From: Peribacillus huizhouensis | GTDB lineage: Bacteria; Bacillota; Bacilli; Bacillales; DSM-1321 | NCBI RefSeq assembly: GCF_014138605.1 | Contig: NZ_JACJHX010000006.1 | Location: 124,001 to 188,000 of the forward strand | Length of the DNA: 64,000 nt | Reading direction: 5' to 3' | In this document: piece after piece, positions 9,249-18,570 of the stretch | How the letters are laid out: every line of letters begins with the position of its first letter | Position numbering within the stretch: the stretch's first letter is position 1 | Notes under the pieces: generated by a model | The model's database searches: none | Seen by the model: the letters and a program-made list of their open reading frames with translations, nothing else | What the model was told of the DNA's origin: nothing | Program-made: the position numbers and the translations under genes

Positions 9249-9878
9249 GTGACATTAAAAGCACTTGTACTAAATTGTACATTGAAAAAAAGTTCGAAAA
9301 AGTCGAATACATTTGCATTGGTTGAAGAAGTGACAACTTATTTCAAAGGTAAAGATGTTGAAACAGAAATCTTGACACTTGCTGATTTTAAGATTGGCTA
9401 TGGGATTACACATGAAGCAGTTGATGCCGACGACCAATGGCCAGAAATTTACGAAAAAGTAAAGATGGCAGATATCTTAATTATCGCTTCCCCCATATGG
9501 CTTGGAGAACAGAGCAGTATTGCAACGAAGGCAATTGAAAGATTATATGGGGGGAGCAGTTTAACAAATAATAAAGGACAATATCTTTATTATAATAAAG
9601 TTGGTGGAGTGATTGTTACCGGGAATGAAGATGGTGCAAAGCATGTTTCAAGATCGGTTATTTATGCACTTTCCCATATAGGTTTTACAATTCCACCTAA
9701 TGTAGACACATACTGGGTAGGAGAAGCTGGACCAGGACCATCATTCATCGAAGCAAAAGGAGAACAAAATAAATTTACGAGGCAGCATGCGAAAATCATG
9801 GCTTATAATCTTTACCATTTTGCAAATCTGTTAAAAGAACAACCGATTCCTGTTGAGGGTAATGTGATTGAAGAATAA
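9249..9878 (+). CDS. NADPH-dependent FMN reductase / flavodoxin-family protein
   Basis: Flavodoxin-fold protein of 209 aa starting MTLKALVLNCTLKKSSKKSNT, where the loop after strand 1 (NCTLKKSSKKSNT) would bind FMN phosphate. Further family marks are ADILIIASPIWLGEQSS and GGVIVTGNEDGAKHVSRSVIYAL. The start is the GTG at 9249, with AAGGAG about 9 bases upstream; an in-frame TTG at 9240 lies too close to that site. It probably reduces flavins or quinones with NAD(P)H in the cytoplasm. The gene precedes the ABC transporter by 50 bases and may be co-transcribed with it. Confidence 0.82.
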   Translation: MTLKALVLNCTLKKSSKKSNTFALVEEVTTYFKGKDVETEILTLADFKIGYGITHEAVDADDQWPEIYEKVKMADILIIASPIWLGEQSSIATKAIERLYGGSSLTNNKGQYLYYNKVGGVIVTGNEDGAKHVSRSVIYALSHIGFTIPPNVDTYWVGEAGPGPSFIEAKGEQNKFTRQHAKIMAYNLYHFANLLKEQPIPVEGNVIEE

Positions 9879-9928
9879 GGGTTACATATCATAAAGAGAG
9901 CAGACCATGCAACCTAAAAAGGAGCCAT

Positions 9929-10897
9929 ATGATGATTCAATTTATAAATGTAACAAAGACATTTCCAGACGGTACAAGCGCGGTTGAAAATCTTAATTTA
10001 ACCATAAAGGAAGGGGAGTTTTTTGTATTAATTGGCCCAAGCGGCTGTGGTAAAACTACAACATTGAAAATGATGAATCGACTAATTGATTGCACGAAGG
10101 GAACAATTACAATTGGAAACAAGGAAATAACGAAGTATGATGTTAATGAACTTCGTTGGAATATTGGATATGTTCTACAACAGACTGGCCTCTTTCCACA
10201 TATGACTAATGGAGAAAACATTGCCATTGTACCAGAATTAAAAAAGTGGAAGAAAGTAAAAATTCAAAATCGAGTAAATGAATTATTAAACATGATCGGG
10301 TTAGACCCAAAAGTATATCGTAATCGTAAACCGAAAGAATTATCAGGCGGGCAACAGCAGCGGATCGGTGTTGCCCGAGCTTTGGCTGCAGATCCCACTA
10401 TTATACTTATGGATGAGCCATTTAGTGCACTTGATCCGATTAGTAGGGAAAAGCTTCAGGATGATATGATTGATTTACAAAGAAAGATTAAGAAAACCAT
10501 CGTTTTTGTTACTCATGATATGAATGAAGCACTTAAGCTTGGTGACCGGATTTGTGTGATGAAAGAAGGTAAAGCGATTCAAATAGGGACACCAGAAGAA
10601 CTTATCAAAAATCCCGTCAATCACTTTGTGAAGGATTTCGTTGGTTCACAAAATGATCGAACAAACGATAGCTTTAATCTAAAAAATATTATACATCAAC
10701 CTAGTAATGGGCTTTTTACAAACTTGGAAGACGCCATTTCTGTAGATCATTCTTTACAAGATACACTTGCTTATTTAACTGCTAACGAACAGTTGCCTGT
10801 AGAGGAGGATGGCGAGATAATTGGCATGATAAATAGGCAAATCATCATTGAATATTTGGCAGGTAAGTTGGATGAAAGAGGGCGCGGCAATGAATAG
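9929..10897 (+). CDS. Quaternary-amine/betaine-type ABC transporter ATPase (OpuCA/BilEA/EgtV-like)
   Basis: ABC ATPase energising uptake through the fused permease/binding protein encoded next. It has Walker A GPSGCGKTT, the Q-loop in GYVLQQTGLFPHM, signature LSGGQQQR, Walker B TIILMDEP and the H-loop in VTHDMNEA. After the ATPase (about residues 1-240) the C-terminus is short and carries only one CBS-like segment (DGEIIGMINRQIIIEYL), against two in full OpuCA, so osmotic gating may differ. AAAAAGGAG lies 4 bases before the first ATG and 7 before the second. It overlaps the next gene by 8 bases. Confidence 0.88.
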   Translation: MMIQFINVTKTFPDGTSAVENLNLTIKEGEFFVLIGPSGCGKTTTLKMMNRLIDCTKGTITIGNKEITKYDVNELRWNIGYVLQQTGLFPHMTNGENIAIVPELKKWKKVKIQNRVNELLNMIGLDPKVYRNRKPKELSGGQQQRIGVARALAADPTIILMDEPFSALDPISREKLQDDMIDLQRKIKKTIVFVTHDMNEALKLGDRICVMKEGKAIQIGTPEELIKNPVNHFVKDFVGSQNDRTNDSFNLKNIIHQPSNGLFTNLEDAISVDHSLQDTLAYLTANEQLPVEEDGEIIGMINRQIIIEYLAGKLDERGRGNE

Positions 10898-12413
10898 GTT
10901 CATTGATGTTTTTAGCGAAAGGAAGGGACAGTTATTCCAAGCGATAGTTGAGCACATACAAATTTCGTTTATTGCACTATTTTTTTCTGCCTTAATTGCT
11001 ATACCTCTTGGGATTTACTTAACAAAAAAGCAAAAACAAGCTGAAGCGATTATAGGTATATCAGCTGTTCTTCAAACAATTCCTTCCCTTGCTCTACTTG
11101 GTCTGTTAATTCCGCTGTTCGGAATCGGCAAAGTACCAGCGATTATTGCTCTAATTGTTTATGCGTTGCTTCCAATTATAAGAAATACATATACAGGAAT
11201 TAAAGAAGTTGACTCCTCAATACTTGAAGCGGCATGTGGAATGGGGATGAATAGATGGCAGCGATTAATAAGAGTGGAGCTACCGCTAGCAATGCCTGTT
11301 ATTATGGCAGGAATCCGAACAGCAATGGTATTAATTATTGGGACAGCTACTCTTGCAGCACTCATTGGAGCAGGCGGTCTTGGTGAAATTATTTTACTTG
11401 GGATTGATCGAAATAATATGATTCTCATTATATTAGGCGCTGTCCCAGCAGCACTACTAGCGATCTTTTTTGATGTTCTACTACGTACGGTTGAACATTT
11501 ATCTTTCAAAAAAACGATTACAGCAGTTGGAGCAATTATTACTGTGTTTTTCTTATCTACTATTGTGCCTTTAGCATTTCAAGATAACGAACAGACGAAA
11601 ACAATCGTGATTGCAGGTAAGCTCGGTGCAGAGCCCGAGATTTTAATTAATATGTATAAGTTACTAATCGAAAATGACACAGATTTACATGTAGAACTGC
11701 AGCCTGGCCTAGGGAAAACATCATTTGTCTTTAATGCCTTAAAATCAGGCAGCATTGACATATATCCTGAATTTACTGGTACAGCTATTTCCGAGTTTTT
11801 AAAAGAAACGGCAGTTAGTACAGATCGGACTGAAGTATACAAGCAAGCGAAGAAAGGATTGAGTGAATCGTTTGATATGGAATTGTTGAAACCGATGAGC
11901 TATAACAACACGTATACTCTGGCTGTACCTAAGAAAACCGCAGATACATATAAACTTGCCAACATTTCTGACCTGAAGAATGTGCAGCAACAAATCAATG
12001 CAGGTTTCACTTTAGAATTTGCAGACCGCAAAGATGGATATCTTGGTATACAAAATTTGTATGGCATCACATTTGAAAATTTAGTTACCATGGAACCAAA
12101 ACTACGATACTCTGCGATCGAAAAAGGGGATATCAACCTTGTAGATGCTTATTCAACAGATAGCGAGTTAAAAAAATATCAGCTCATCGTTTTAGAAGAT
12201 GACCTTCATTTATTTCCACCATATCAAGGAGCGCCACTTTTAAGAAAAAAAACAGTGGCAGAGTATCCTGAAGTAGTCAAAGCATTAAATAAGCTTGCAG
12301 GGAAAATCACCGATGCCGAAATGCGAGACATGAATTATAAAGTAAATGTCAATGGCATCGCTCCTCGTCAAATTGCAAAGGACTATTTGAATAAGCAGGG
12401 TTTGCTTAAGTGA
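10890..12413 (+). CDS. Fused ABC permease and substrate-binding protein, OpuC/ProWX class (BilEB/EgtU-like)
   Basis: The N-terminal 210 residues form a ProW-type permease with the EAA-like loop EAACGMGMNRWQRLIRVELPLAMPVI and AALIGAGGLGEII. A hydrophobic segment near residue 215-235 leads into a type II periplasmic-binding domain (GKLGAEPEILINMY, SIDIYPEFTGTA, VDAYSTDSEL, FPPYQGAPL) that would be tethered outside the cell. The start at 10890 is inside the ATPase stop region, preceded by AGAGGG; the upstream ATG at 10848 has no ribosome site. Substrate: choline, betaine or carnitine is the default call. The binding domain could equally be of the ergothioneine (EgtU) kind. A terminator follows. 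Confidence 0.85.
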   Translation: MNRFIDVFSERKGQLFQAIVEHIQISFIALFFSALIAIPLGIYLTKKQKQAEAIIGISAVLQTIPSLALLGLLIPLFGIGKVPAIIALIVYALLPIIRNTYTGIKEVDSSILEAACGMGMNRWQRLIRVELPLAMPVIMAGIRTAMVLIIGTATLAALIGAGGLGEIILLGIDRNNMILIILGAVPAALLAIFFDVLLRTVEHLSFKKTITAVGAIITVFFLSTIVPLAFQDNEQTKTIVIAGKLGAEPEILINMYKLLIENDTDLHVELQPGLGKTSFVFNALKSGSIDIYPEFTGTAISEFLKETAVSTDRTEVYKQAKKGLSESFDMELLKPMSYNNTYTLAVPKKTADTYKLANISDLKNVQQQINAGFTLEFADRKDGYLGIQNLYGITFENLVTMEPKLRYSAIEKGDINLVDAYSTDSELKKYQLIVLEDDLHLFPPYQGAPLLRKKTVAEYPEVVKALNKLAGKITDAEMRDMNYKVNVNGIAPRQIAKDYLNKQGLLK

Positions 12414-12420
12414 ACTGAAT

Positions 12421-12460
12421 GGGGCTGTGTCAGAGACCCTTTGAGCCAGCCCCTCCTTTT
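12421..12460 (+). terminator. Terminator after the transporter operon
   Basis: GGGGCTG and CAGCCCC form the stem base around a 19-base interior, followed by TCCTTTT, 8 bases after the stop codon at 12413. Confidence 0.75.
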
Positions 12461-12528
12461 AGGGGTACGGTCAGGAAAATGCGGATATACAATGTAAAGC
12501 CTATTTTCCTGACGATTCCCCCGTTTTT
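12461..12528 (+). terminator. Second hairpin with T-run, possible attenuator or element end
   Basis: AGGGG(TAC)GGTCAGGAAAAT pairs with ATTTTCCTGAC(GATT)CCCCC and is followed by GTTTTT. The 11-base core GTCAGGAAAAT/ATTTTCCTGAC is perfect. It may be a backup terminator or the eroded end of a mobile element, since a transposase relic follows. Confidence 0.5.
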
Positions 12529-12595
12529 AGCAACGTTCAGAAAGTTATAGTGGTCTTAAAGAATATAATGAGACCACTTTCTCCGAGTTAAAATG

Positions 12596-12860
12596 TTATT
12601 CTTCTAGTAAATTAATAAGTTCCCAACCTAAAAGCGACATATGATGCACTAAGTCTTCATTAAAACTACTAGTCCGTTTTGAATATTTTACTGCTTTTGT
12701 TAGGTGTAGAGTATTCCGAATACATATGGCAGTGATTATTTATGTTTAAAGCACTGAATCTTTGTTATTGATGCTGTGTGGTACACTCCCGAAGTAAATA
12801 GCTTTTGCCAGTCCATTCATAACTTCTCCTTTATTCGCTCCTTTTGTTTTTTCTATTCGT
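12596..12860 (-). pseudogene. Tn3-family transposase C-terminal relic
   Basis: On the minus strand the last codons read ITAICIRNTLHLTKAVKY and then LVHHMSLLGWELINLLEE before a stop. These match the conserved Tn3 transposase C-terminus (linAIvvWNTvYL ... HiSPLGWEHINLtG). Upstream, after a frameshift near 12737, another frame gives EVMNGLAKAIYFGSVPHSI and SAL, matching the preceding EqmN.LakaifFG ... aSaL region. The rest of the transposase, about 900 residues, is absent and no terminal repeats are evident. It is a dead fragment marking an old insertion. Confidence 0.75.
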
Positions 12861-12974
12861 CCAATCTACATAAGGTTGTAGTTAAGGCTTTTTGTCTTGA
12901 ATAAGAACCTAATTTCCCCATAACCAGGGATGCTATACTGTTCCTTTGACTATAAATAATGATCAAGGGAAAAC

Positions 12975-13034
12975 TTGACATGACACAAAATAGTGTCGTA
13001 TTATAAAAAAACAGATAGGACACCGATAAGTGTC
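12975..13034 (+). promoter_or_regulatory. Promoter with twin GACAC-N6-GTGTC operators
   Basis: TTGACA (12975-12980) and TATTAT (12999-13004) are spaced by 18 bases. The palindrome GACAC-AAAATA-GTGTC (12982-12997) fills the spacer, and a second copy, GACAC-CGATAA-GTGTC (13019-13034), lies just downstream of the start region. This is the layout of a tightly repressed promoter. The cognate regulator is not recognised and the gene it once drove appears truncated. Confidence 0.6.
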
Positions 13035-13176
13035 GTTTGGGTCGCGAAAATCTCTAAATCTCGATCAAACTGGATTTAGTGAAGAAACAAAAGCACGCGA
13101 AGGAGCCATCGAGGGAGCTGAATATGCTTGGAAGAACATGGGTGCTCAGCTTGAAAAAGTGTTAACAGAACTGTAA
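13030..13176 (+). pseudogene. Truncated coding relic downstream of the operator promoter
   Basis: A 48-codon frame ends FSEETKAREGAIEGAEYAWK, then NMGAQLEKVLTEL and a stop. Composition and codon use look like a genuine C-terminal helix pair, but the only possible start (GTG 13030) lies inside the second operator. I read it as the C-terminal remainder of a deleted gene. The family is uncertain; a flavodoxin/NAD(P)H-oxidoreductase tail is only a guess. Confidence 0.4.
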
Positions 13177-13315
13177 AAATGATTTCTTCATCCTCTATAA
13201 TTGCTGCTGTTTGGGTCCAACCTTTTTGGTGGGTACTTGAATATATCAATCACATAGAAGGTGATAATGGTTAATATTAATTGTTTTATACAATTAAACC
13301 ATTCTTCAAAAAAAG

Positions 13316-13350
13316 GACGCTTTTCCGGAACAAGGAAAGCGTCATTTTTA
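13316..13350 (+). terminator. Rho-independent terminator
   Basis: GACGCTTTTCC pairs with GGAAAGCGTC with one bulged T, followed by ATTTTTA. It would end transcription from the orphan promoter at 12975. The interval 13351-13660 has no other feature I can support besides the ribosome site TAAGGAGATC for the next gene. Confidence 0.7.
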
Positions 13351-13660
13351 ATGGAATAGAGGAGTGAGATAAATAACAAGTTTTGTAGTTTAACAAAAGT
13401 GGCAGAAAGGTTATAGAATTTATTATAAACTTGAGAGTTAAGTAAATACTTTGTGGGTAGTGTTGAAAAAAGGGCCACTAATTGCTGGATTTGAGCCATG
13501 AAATTGTTTTTCAAAACGGTTTAAGTGAATATATAACGAGAAATATAAAATCTTCGTTAACAGATTAGTAATAATTTGTCGATTCGAAAAAAACACAACA
13601 AATTCATTTGAAGTTTTACTAACTGGCAATACAAATTTAGAGAATTGTAAGGAGATCACA

Positions 13661-16600
13661 ATGAAAATAAATCAATTAATTGCGAACAATATTAACAAGT
13701 TAGATGCAGCACTCCCAGAAGATCAATCGTTAGGAATTGCTGGTTTGTCTGGATCTGGTAAAACAACTTTTTGTCAAACAATTGGTGAAGAATCAAAGAA
13801 GCGTCTTGTTTCCTTATTGCCTAAGGCTGAATATCAGTATTTATTTCCAAATATTATGGAAACTAATTTCAGTGCCATCAAGATGGAAGAGATGCCTTTA
13901 ATCCTTTTTCTCGGAAGATCATCCATTTCTTCCAATCCACGTTCAACAATTGGCACACATACTGGCGTTTTTAAAGAGATTCGCGAACATCTTGCTGAAA
14001 AATTTAATCTTTCTCCAGAAGTGTTTTCATTTAATAACCCATTAGGCTGGTGTCCAGGTTGTAAAGGACGCGGAACTACTAATAATATTGAATGTAAAAA
14101 ATGTGGGGGGAAACGTTTTAATCAAGAAGTTGAGCAGTATACGATTGAATTATTTGATCAACCACATTCGATTTCCGATATCAACAACTTAAGCGTGGAA
14201 TCAATTCTTTCTCTAGCAGACGTTTTACATATTAATGAAGCGAAACAACATATTCTCCAAAATATTATCAATATGAATATTGGTTACTTAACATTAAATC
14301 GAATTATGGGTACATTGTCAGGTGGAGAATTAACACGTCTATACTTGGCTGAATTCATGGCAGTAAGTGAAAATACCGTGATTATTATTGATGAAATCTC
14401 AGTGGGCCTTGATCACCAAACATTATTGAATATTTTAGAACAGATTAAACAATTAGGCTATAAGAATCAGATTTGGCTCATCGATCATTCTGACACAGTG
14501 CTCAATACAACAAATGAACAATTGTTCTTTGGCCCTGGCAGTGGTAAATATGGCGGAAAAATTGTGGAAGAATCGCCGCGTCCACAACCAATACAATGGG
14601 AACGAAATCAAGCGATGCCACCAGAATACTACCAATTCCATGATCTATATTGCCGTAATATTCAAATGCATGTATTCCAGGTACCCAAAAATAGACTTGT
14701 AACCGTTACAGGAGAGTCTGGGTGTGGAAAATCTACACTTATCAATGAATGTATAGTCATAGATTTTCTAAAGCGATATCCAAAAGATAAATTGGTTATG
14801 GTAGGTCAAGATCGAAACCAATCAATTACCAGTCGGTCAACAGTTGCGACTTTTCTTGATATTAAAAAGAAACTTACAAAATATAGTGAAGAGATTGATG
14901 ATATTTTTCAGCGCTCGATTGAAGATATTATTGATGAACTGCCAAATGAAGACATTGCTCATAAACGCTTGAGCTTATTGATCAAACTTGGACTCGGTTA
15001 TTTGACATTAGAAAGAAAAACACAAACATTATCGACGGGTGAATTTCAGTGTGTTCATTTAGTTTCGGAGTTGTTTGCTAACTCAAGAAACCCACATACG
15101 CTGTTTATTTTTGACGAGCCTTCAAAAGGGTTATCACAAAATATTTTAAACCAATTCATTGATAGTCTCAGGGGCATTCTAGAAGATGAATCAGTCTCTA
15201 TCCTAATGATTGAACATAATGCCTATATGTTGGAAAGTTCTAATTATATCGTTGATTTTGGTAAAAGACAGCTTGCGCCTGTTACTCATCTTGATGTTGT
15301 CAGTCATGATGATTATTTTCAACAAAAAATTCGGGAAGATATCGGAGTTCCAATGCCGATTACTTCCACACTTACGTATCAAAATGGCATTACTTATTTA
15401 AAAGAAAATCAGATCGACTATTTTAAAAATGCAGAAAACGTTTATAAAGGTGGTATCTTAAAAAGCTTATCATCAATGGCCCGTTTGATTTATGGTGAAT
15501 ACGAATCTGACACCATTGCTCCTGTCATTGCGATTGATCTTGAAAGACATTTGTATAGCCAATATAGTTTCCTTTATGAAATTGGTGGTCTGATTAACCA
15601 TATTATAGCATCGCATCCGAATAATAAAGATACTAAAAGCTTTGATTTCTTTTCTCAGGACAACCATTGTCCATCATGCTCGGGACGTCTTAAGATTGAA
15701 ATATTTGATAAAGATCTTATAATTCAAGACAAAAATCTCCCATTCTGGGATGGACTATTCTTTCCGGAAGTAATGGAAGTATTAAAATTTTATCAATATC
15801 AAAAATTAGAATTTCTATTTGAAGAGATTAAGAATGAGCTCGGGTTTGACCTGACGAAAAGCTATAATGAGATGTCAGATGAAGAAAAGCATACATTTTG
15901 GTACGGGTATTTCGAAAAGTCATTTTATGATAAGAAAGGCAAGGCACGTAGAACATGGGTAGGTTTTAATACCATCATTGGTGGGTATATTGTCGTTTCA
16001 AAATCAATTATTAAAGAGCAAATGAAAGCTTCTAAAGAAATGATTACATGTCCTATTTGTGAAGGTACTGTTTTAAATCACCATAAACCGCTTAAATTTG
16101 GAGACACAGATATTCGTGAAATGATCAATCAGCCGATTGACCAAGTATTGAAAATAGTAGGTGATATACCTGCACTCGTCAAACTGAAATCAATTGTAGG
16201 TGGCGATATGATTTTGACAGAAGATGTCTCCCTACTGTCTAGAAAAACACAAGTCTATTTAAAAATGTTTGAATTAGAACAAGCAAGCTTTACAGGTTAT
16301 GAAATGGTATTACAAAATGTCTTACCATTCTGGGACATAATCAAAAACAATATCGAATCCATCAGCAACAATAATCAAGTGACCATCTGTGATTTTCTTC
16401 ATATCAATGAAACGAGAGAAACGATTATTGATAAGTATTTCACAAATGGAAAATACAAAAAACTAACATATGTTTATGAAGCATTCGGTTACAAAAAAAT
16501 AGTTACCCAAATTAATAAAATTAAGAAAAACCAGCCATGTCCATTCTGTAAAGGAAAGAAAGTCATTTCGGAAGATGGTCTCCATGATGGCGTGTATAAA

Positions 16601-16831
16601 TTAACAATTCCATGTGTAAGTTGTTTTGCAAGTGGCATCAATGATGAGGGACGTAAGGAAATTATTGATGGTATAGACGTAGAAACATGGCTAACGGGCA
16701 AGGTAAGTGATGTTGTTAATGAAAGCTTGAATCATGAAGGTGTTGCAGATATCTCCATTTTCAATCGTATTCGTGAGTTGAATAAACAAGATATGATGGC
16801 GGTTTATCAATGCCTTGAGCAAAATCATTAA
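13661..16831 (+). CDS. Divergent UvrA-like tandem ABC ATPase with zinc-rich C-terminal extension
   Basis: Protein of 1056 aa. First ABC half: Walker A GLSGSGKT (28-35), NPRSTIGTHTGVF (92-104), a zinc module with Cys131/134/145/148, signature LSGGE (219-223), Walker B IIIIDE and His276. Second half: Walker A GESGCGKST (351-359), an altered signature LSTGE (457-461), Walker B FIFDE, His519. Canonical UvrA places a UvrB-binding domain and an insertion domain in the first half; both are missing, as is the second zinc module. Instead, about 500 residues follow the second ABC, with further CxxC pairs (CPSC, CPIC, CPFC, CVSC). It probably binds nucleic acid or a DNA-bound ligand but is unlikely to recruit UvrB. 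Drug-resistance or defence roles are possible. Monocistronic, with a strong terminator. Confidence 0.85.
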   Translation: MKINQLIANNINKLDAALPEDQSLGIAGLSGSGKTTFCQTIGEESKKRLVSLLPKAEYQYLFPNIMETNFSAIKMEEMPLILFLGRSSISSNPRSTIGTHTGVFKEIREHLAEKFNLSPEVFSFNNPLGWCPGCKGRGTTNNIECKKCGGKRFNQEVEQYTIELFDQPHSISDINNLSVESILSLADVLHINEAKQHILQNIINMNIGYLTLNRIMGTLSGGELTRLYLAEFMAVSENTVIIIDEISVGLDHQTLLNILEQIKQLGYKNQIWLIDHSDTVLNTTNEQLFFGPGSGKYGGKIVEESPRPQPIQWERNQAMPPEYYQFHDLYCRNIQMHVFQVPKNRLVTVTGESGCGKSTLINECIVIDFLKRYPKDKLVMVGQDRNQSITSRSTVATFLDIKKKLTKYSEEIDDIFQRSIEDIIDELPNEDIAHKRLSLLIKLGLGYLTLERKTQTLSTGEFQCVHLVSELFANSRNPHTLFIFDEPSKGLSQNILNQFIDSLRGILEDESVSILMIEHNAYMLESSNYIVDFGKRQLAPVTHLDVVSHDDYFQQKIREDIGVPMPITSTLTYQNGITYLKENQIDYFKNAENVYKGGILKSLSSMARLIYGEYESDTIAPVIAIDLERHLYSQYSFLYEIGGLINHIIASHPNNKDTKSFDFFSQDNHCPSCSGRLKIEIFDKDLIIQDKNLPFWDGLFFPEVMEVLKFYQYQKLEFLFEEIKNELGFDLTKSYNEMSDEEKHTFWYGYFEKSFYDKKGKARRTWVGFNTIIGGYIVVSKSIIKEQMKASKEMITCPICEGTVLNHHKPLKFGDTDIREMINQPIDQVLKIVGDIPALVKLKSIVGGDMILTEDVSLLSRKTQVYLKMFELEQASFTGYEMVLQNVLPFWDIIKNNIESISNNNQVTICDFLHINETRETIIDKYFTNGKYKKLTYVYEAFGYKKIVTQINKIKKNQPCPFCKGKKVISEDGLHDGVYKLTIPCVSCFASGINDEGRKEIIDGIDVETWLTGKVSDVVNESLNHEGVADISIFNRIRELNKQDMMAVYQCLEQNH

Positions 16832-16875
16832 ATAAAAATTATGAAATAAAAGCTAGATGGCAGCTAGTGATAGAT

Positions 16876-16910
16876 AACCCATTTGCAATCAGAATTGCAA
16901 ATGGGTTTTT
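16876..16910 (+). terminator. Strong rho-independent terminator
   Basis: AACCCATTTGCAA pairs perfectly with TTGCAAATGGGTT around TCAGAA and continues into TTTT. It ends the uvrA-like transcript. The rest of 16911-17330 shows nothing I recognise. Confidence 0.9.
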
Positions 16911-17348
16911 ATGCTATTCTTGAACTTGGTGGTAAAGTGCATATGTACATAGACAAAAAACATAGAAAATCTACTTTATTATATAAGCATGCCATTTGAA
17001 GCAAAAGTCTTTAGGAATGTTTTTAATGTTTTAATCTTGTGTATAAAAGCTTTAATAGAAGGAATGGAAATCCCCGAAATATAAAAACATAATTTAACAA
17101 TCGGTCGCTATAATGAAGTATCGGAAATACGAGAAGTTGGGGTTATTAATTTGGAATTTCCTTAATGTTAAAATCGATTTTCTTGACAGTAACTCTTTTA
17201 CGCAAAAATACTGAGTAACCGAATAGCTATAATATTATCCCATTTTAAAATTATTATTAAAATGTTAACGATATGACTCAGAAAAATATTATCTATATTT
17301 TCTGAATTATGTTACAATATCAGTATATATTTAAAGGAGGTAGTGTAA

Positions 17349-17990
17349 ATGTCAAAAAATTACGAAATACTAATCCTGAATTGTGAAAGCGCTATCAACG
17401 ATATAATTAACAAAATGGAAGAAGTTAGAATTAGATTTAAGAGTGCGGCTGTTCCCTATGTAAAGGAGTGGATGGGACATACAGCTAGAAATGAAATTAA
17501 AGAAAATCCAGAGTTAGCAGAAAAAGTTGGAGAAGTAAGACTAAAAGAATTAAAGTCTGAAGTTAACATTTTAATTGAAAATGCAGTTCATTTAGTTGAT
17601 GAACATCTCGACAATAAAACTATTTGGTGGCATTTAAATGAACAGCAGGAGAAATCATATTGTGAAAATAACAGAATCCCAGATGATATTGAAAAAGCAA
17701 TTAAATATATATTTGGACAATTGGGAGTTGTTCTTTCCAAAGATGGATTTATTAATGTTTCTTCTGCTACTGGGCAATATAAATATAAACCATGGATTGA
17801 GAGTGGAAACAAATATATGGATGAGAAACCGATATTTCCATATGCAATTGTTATACCCATAGAAATGAAAACTATTTTTATTGAATATCAAACACTGCTA
17901 AAGTCCGCACAAGAAAAAATAAAAGCAATAGAAGCCTTGAAAAAAGAACAAAAACAAACAAAAGTTGCAGCTCTTTGGGATTCGCTTTAA
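17349..17990 (+). CDS. Hypothetical protein, 213 aa
   Basis: I do not recognise a family. A perfect AAAGGAGG lies 9 bases before the ATG, so it is a real gene. The protein is soluble and mostly helical, with a predicted N-terminal coiled region (ILNCESAINDIINKMEEVR), a Trp-rich middle (NKTIWWHLNEQQ), a beta-like stretch around YKYKPWIESG, and a basic helical tail ending KEQKQTKVAALWDSL. A possible promoter TTATCT-18-TACAAT lies just upstream. It is isolated, between terminators. It follows the UvrA-like gene on the same strand, but a strong terminator separates them. Confidence 0.65.
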   Translation: MSKNYEILILNCESAINDIINKMEEVRIRFKSAAVPYVKEWMGHTARNEIKENPELAEKVGEVRLKELKSEVNILIENAVHLVDEHLDNKTIWWHLNEQQEKSYCENNRIPDDIEKAIKYIFGQLGVVLSKDGFINVSSATGQYKYKPWIESGNKYMDEKPIFPYAIVIPIEMKTIFIEYQTLLKSAQEKIKAIEALKKEQKQTKVAALWDSL

Positions 17991-18105
17991 AATTTAATAA
18001 TAAAGAAAGCTTCCATCAGAGGATTCTTTAGAGTGGGATAAATCTAAAAATGTAGTGATAAAAAATATAAATAACTACATACAATTTATTGAATATGAAA
18101 ACCTA

Positions 18106-18140
18106 GAAACAGCACTTTTAAAGTGTTGTTTCTTTCTTTT
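18106..18140 (+). terminator. Palindromic terminator
   Basis: GAAACAGCACTTTT and AAAAGTGTTGTTTC form a 14-pair stem with two G-T pairs and run into CTTTCTTTT. It is about 115 bases after the hypothetical gene stop. Confidence 0.65.
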
Positions 18141-18570
18141 ACCCAACTTTAACGGGTAAGACTCTTAAAGCTAAAGAGGAATCGAAAGAAGCGTAGGTAA
18201 GTCAAACTGCCCGTAATACACCGATTTACACAATGTAAGAATATCATGACTTTCCGTTATACATTTGATGAATTTCACTATGATTTAACTCTGTCTTAAT
18301 AAGCATTTATTAATTTTCGACTCTCTTCGTTTGAACTCTCACTTATTATTTGTTAAGGTAATAAAGTACTTCAGGGGGTATCCGTAAATTCCAAGGTAAG
18401 AAAAAATTAAAAAATCTGAGTAAAAATTCCATTTATATTTCAGTTGGTATTTGCTATCTGCTAGTTTCCTCAGTTGTGATTGTAACCTCTTTTCCCTACT
18501 CGAACTACTCATTAAATCACAAATTTATTTAAAGCAAAATCATTGCTTACGGGAATCTTTTTTTCAATTT

